Below are positions 38,559-39,204 of a stretch of DNA of 39,204 nt, piece after piece. Location: the NCBI GenBank assembly GCA_007119965.1, contig SKOR01000079.1, forward strand, positions 1 to 39,204, written 5' to 3'. This stretch comes from Syntrophomonadaceae bacterium (GTDB lineage Bacteria > Bacillota > Dethiobacteria > DTU022). Position 1 is the stretch's first letter. Each line of letters starts with the position of its first letter. A program made the position numbers and the translations under genes. Under the pieces are notes generated by a model that had not been told where the DNA came from, made no database searches, and saw only the letters and a list, made by a program, of their open reading frames with translations.

Positions 38559-38566
38559 AAGGGGAG
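38559..38566 (+). promoter_or_regulatory. Ribosome binding site that selects an ATT start
   Basis: AAGGGGAG lies 6 bases before ATT 38573-38575 and nowhere near an ATG, GTG or TTG in frame. An in-frame TAA at 38555-38557 closes the frame just upstream, so translation of the domain must begin within a few codons of this site. Confidence 0.6.
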
Positions 38567-38572
38567 ATTTAT

Positions 38573-39204
38573 ATTAATAAGAAACTGGGATTTCAACATC
38601 TGCCTGCGGTTAAAAGTGAAATATGGGTTCCCTGCCCCAAGCGAATCAGGGTTTTATTCAACGGCAAAATAATTGCAGACAGCCGCCGCACAATGCTGCT
38701 CCGTCAGCGCCCGGAGCGTTATTTCTTCCCCCCGGAAGATATAAACATGGATTGGCTTGAACCGGCCGGCATCCCGGATACTGAAAAGCCGGAGCGGACG
38801 AGAAACTGGACTGTTACAGTTGGAGATCGGAAGGCAGAGGAAGCTGCCTGGCAGTATATTGAGCCGCCGCCAGGCGGAGGTGATGGCGGGAAATATATTA
38901 CTTTTAACTGGGAAAGCATGGATCAGTGGTATGAAGAAGATGAACCGGTTTTTGTGCATCCCCGGGACCCCTACACCCGTATCGATGTGCTGCAAAGCTC
39001 CCGCCATGTAAAAGTTGTAATTAACGGTGAGACGGTTGCGGAGTCGAACCGTCCGGTCCTGCTTTTTGAAACCGGTCACCCGGTCCGCTACTACCTGTAC
39101 CGCACCGATGTCAGGATGGACCTTTTGGAACCGAGCGACAGGCAGACGGCGTGTCCTTATAAGGGCAGGGCTGCGCATTTTAATGTAAAGGTCGGAGATA
39201 CAAA
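38573..39204 (+). CDS. DUF427 domain protein, probable ATT start (3' end outside window)
   Basis: A partial gene, 210 codons visible and open at the right edge. It contains two DUF427 modules. The first has KRIRVLFNGKIIADSRR, then RYFFPPEDINMDWLE; the second has RHVKVVINGETVAES, then VRYYLYRTDVRMDLLEPSD and CPYKG. The family is small, beta-rich and of unknown function. The first conventional start in frame is ATG about 38691, which would delete the front of module one. ATT 38573 sits exactly 6 bases after AAGGGGAG, so I choose it. A sequencing error removing an ATG is the alternative. It is 84 bases after gatB and may belong to that operon. Confidence 0.8.
   Translation, partial: MNKKLGFQHLPAVKSEIWVPCPKRIRVLFNGKIIADSRRTMLLRQRPERYFFPPEDINMDWLEPAGIPDTEKPERTRNWTVTVGDRKAEEAAWQYIEPPPGGGDGGKYITFNWESMDQWYEEDEPVFVHPRDPYTRIDVLQSSRHVKVVINGETVAESNRPVLLFETGHPVRYYLYRTDVRMDLLEPSDRQTACPYKGRAAHFNVKVGDT

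Overview
This 39.2 kb window looks like chromosome from an anaerobic, moderately GC-rich member of the Bacillota (Clostridia-like). The evidence is strong AGGAGG-type ribosome binding sites, frequent TTG and GTG starts, a PepF/TypA/GatCAB/Rrf2/CysK gene set, and a selenocysteine-containing peroxiredoxin. I cannot place it to genus. I see no rRNA, tRNA, CRISPR array, insertion sequence or prophage. The reading frames are dense and mostly intact.

Layout. 1-15441 is all on the minus strand: the 5' end of an FMN-dependent alpha-hydroxy-acid dehydrogenase-like gene, a DUF2804 gene, oligoendopeptidase F, a large-type glucose-6-phosphate isomerase, and a compact recC-recB-recD operon. 15802-18822 is on the plus strand: cobyrinate a,c-diamide synthase, a metallophosphoesterase and an ATC-hydrolase-like protein. 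18889-22542 is on the minus strand: a TrkA/RCK-gated K+ channel, a YihY membrane protein and a small zinc-ribbon protein behind a palindromic operator-like site. 22831-39204 is on the plus strand: an MFS transporter, a WYL regulator, a soluble fumarate-reductase-like flavoprotein/iron-sulfur pair, TypA, a DUF432-MscS pair, CysK, an IscR/CymR-like Rrf2 regulator, a selenoprotein peroxiredoxin, a macrodomain protein, the gatCAB operon, and a DUF427 protein cut by the window end.

How genes work together. CysK, the Rrf2 regulator and the peroxiredoxin form a sulfur/redox neighbourhood. A perfect 7+1+7 palindrome just downstream of the cysK promoter is a good candidate site for the Rrf2 protein encoded next door. 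DUF432 and MscS abut with no gap, and the RecBCD subunits are tightly packed. GatC, GatA and GatB would make Gln-tRNA(Gln) and/or Asn-tRNA(Asn).

Most notable observations. (1) GatA is full length and otherwise well conserved, but it has Ala where the amidase-signature Ser nucleophile should be, and the Gly/Ser loop carrying the cis-Ser is shortened. It therefore looks unable to release ammonia from glutamine. (2) The peroxiredoxin has in-frame UGA at the peroxidatic Cys with a SECIS-like hairpin, and it also lacks the usual C-terminal resolving Cys. (3) A complete RecBCD sits in a lineage that normally uses AddAB. (4) Two genes (K+ channel, DUF427) have domain-level homology extending upstream of any ATG/GTG/TTG, implying rare start codons or sequence errors.
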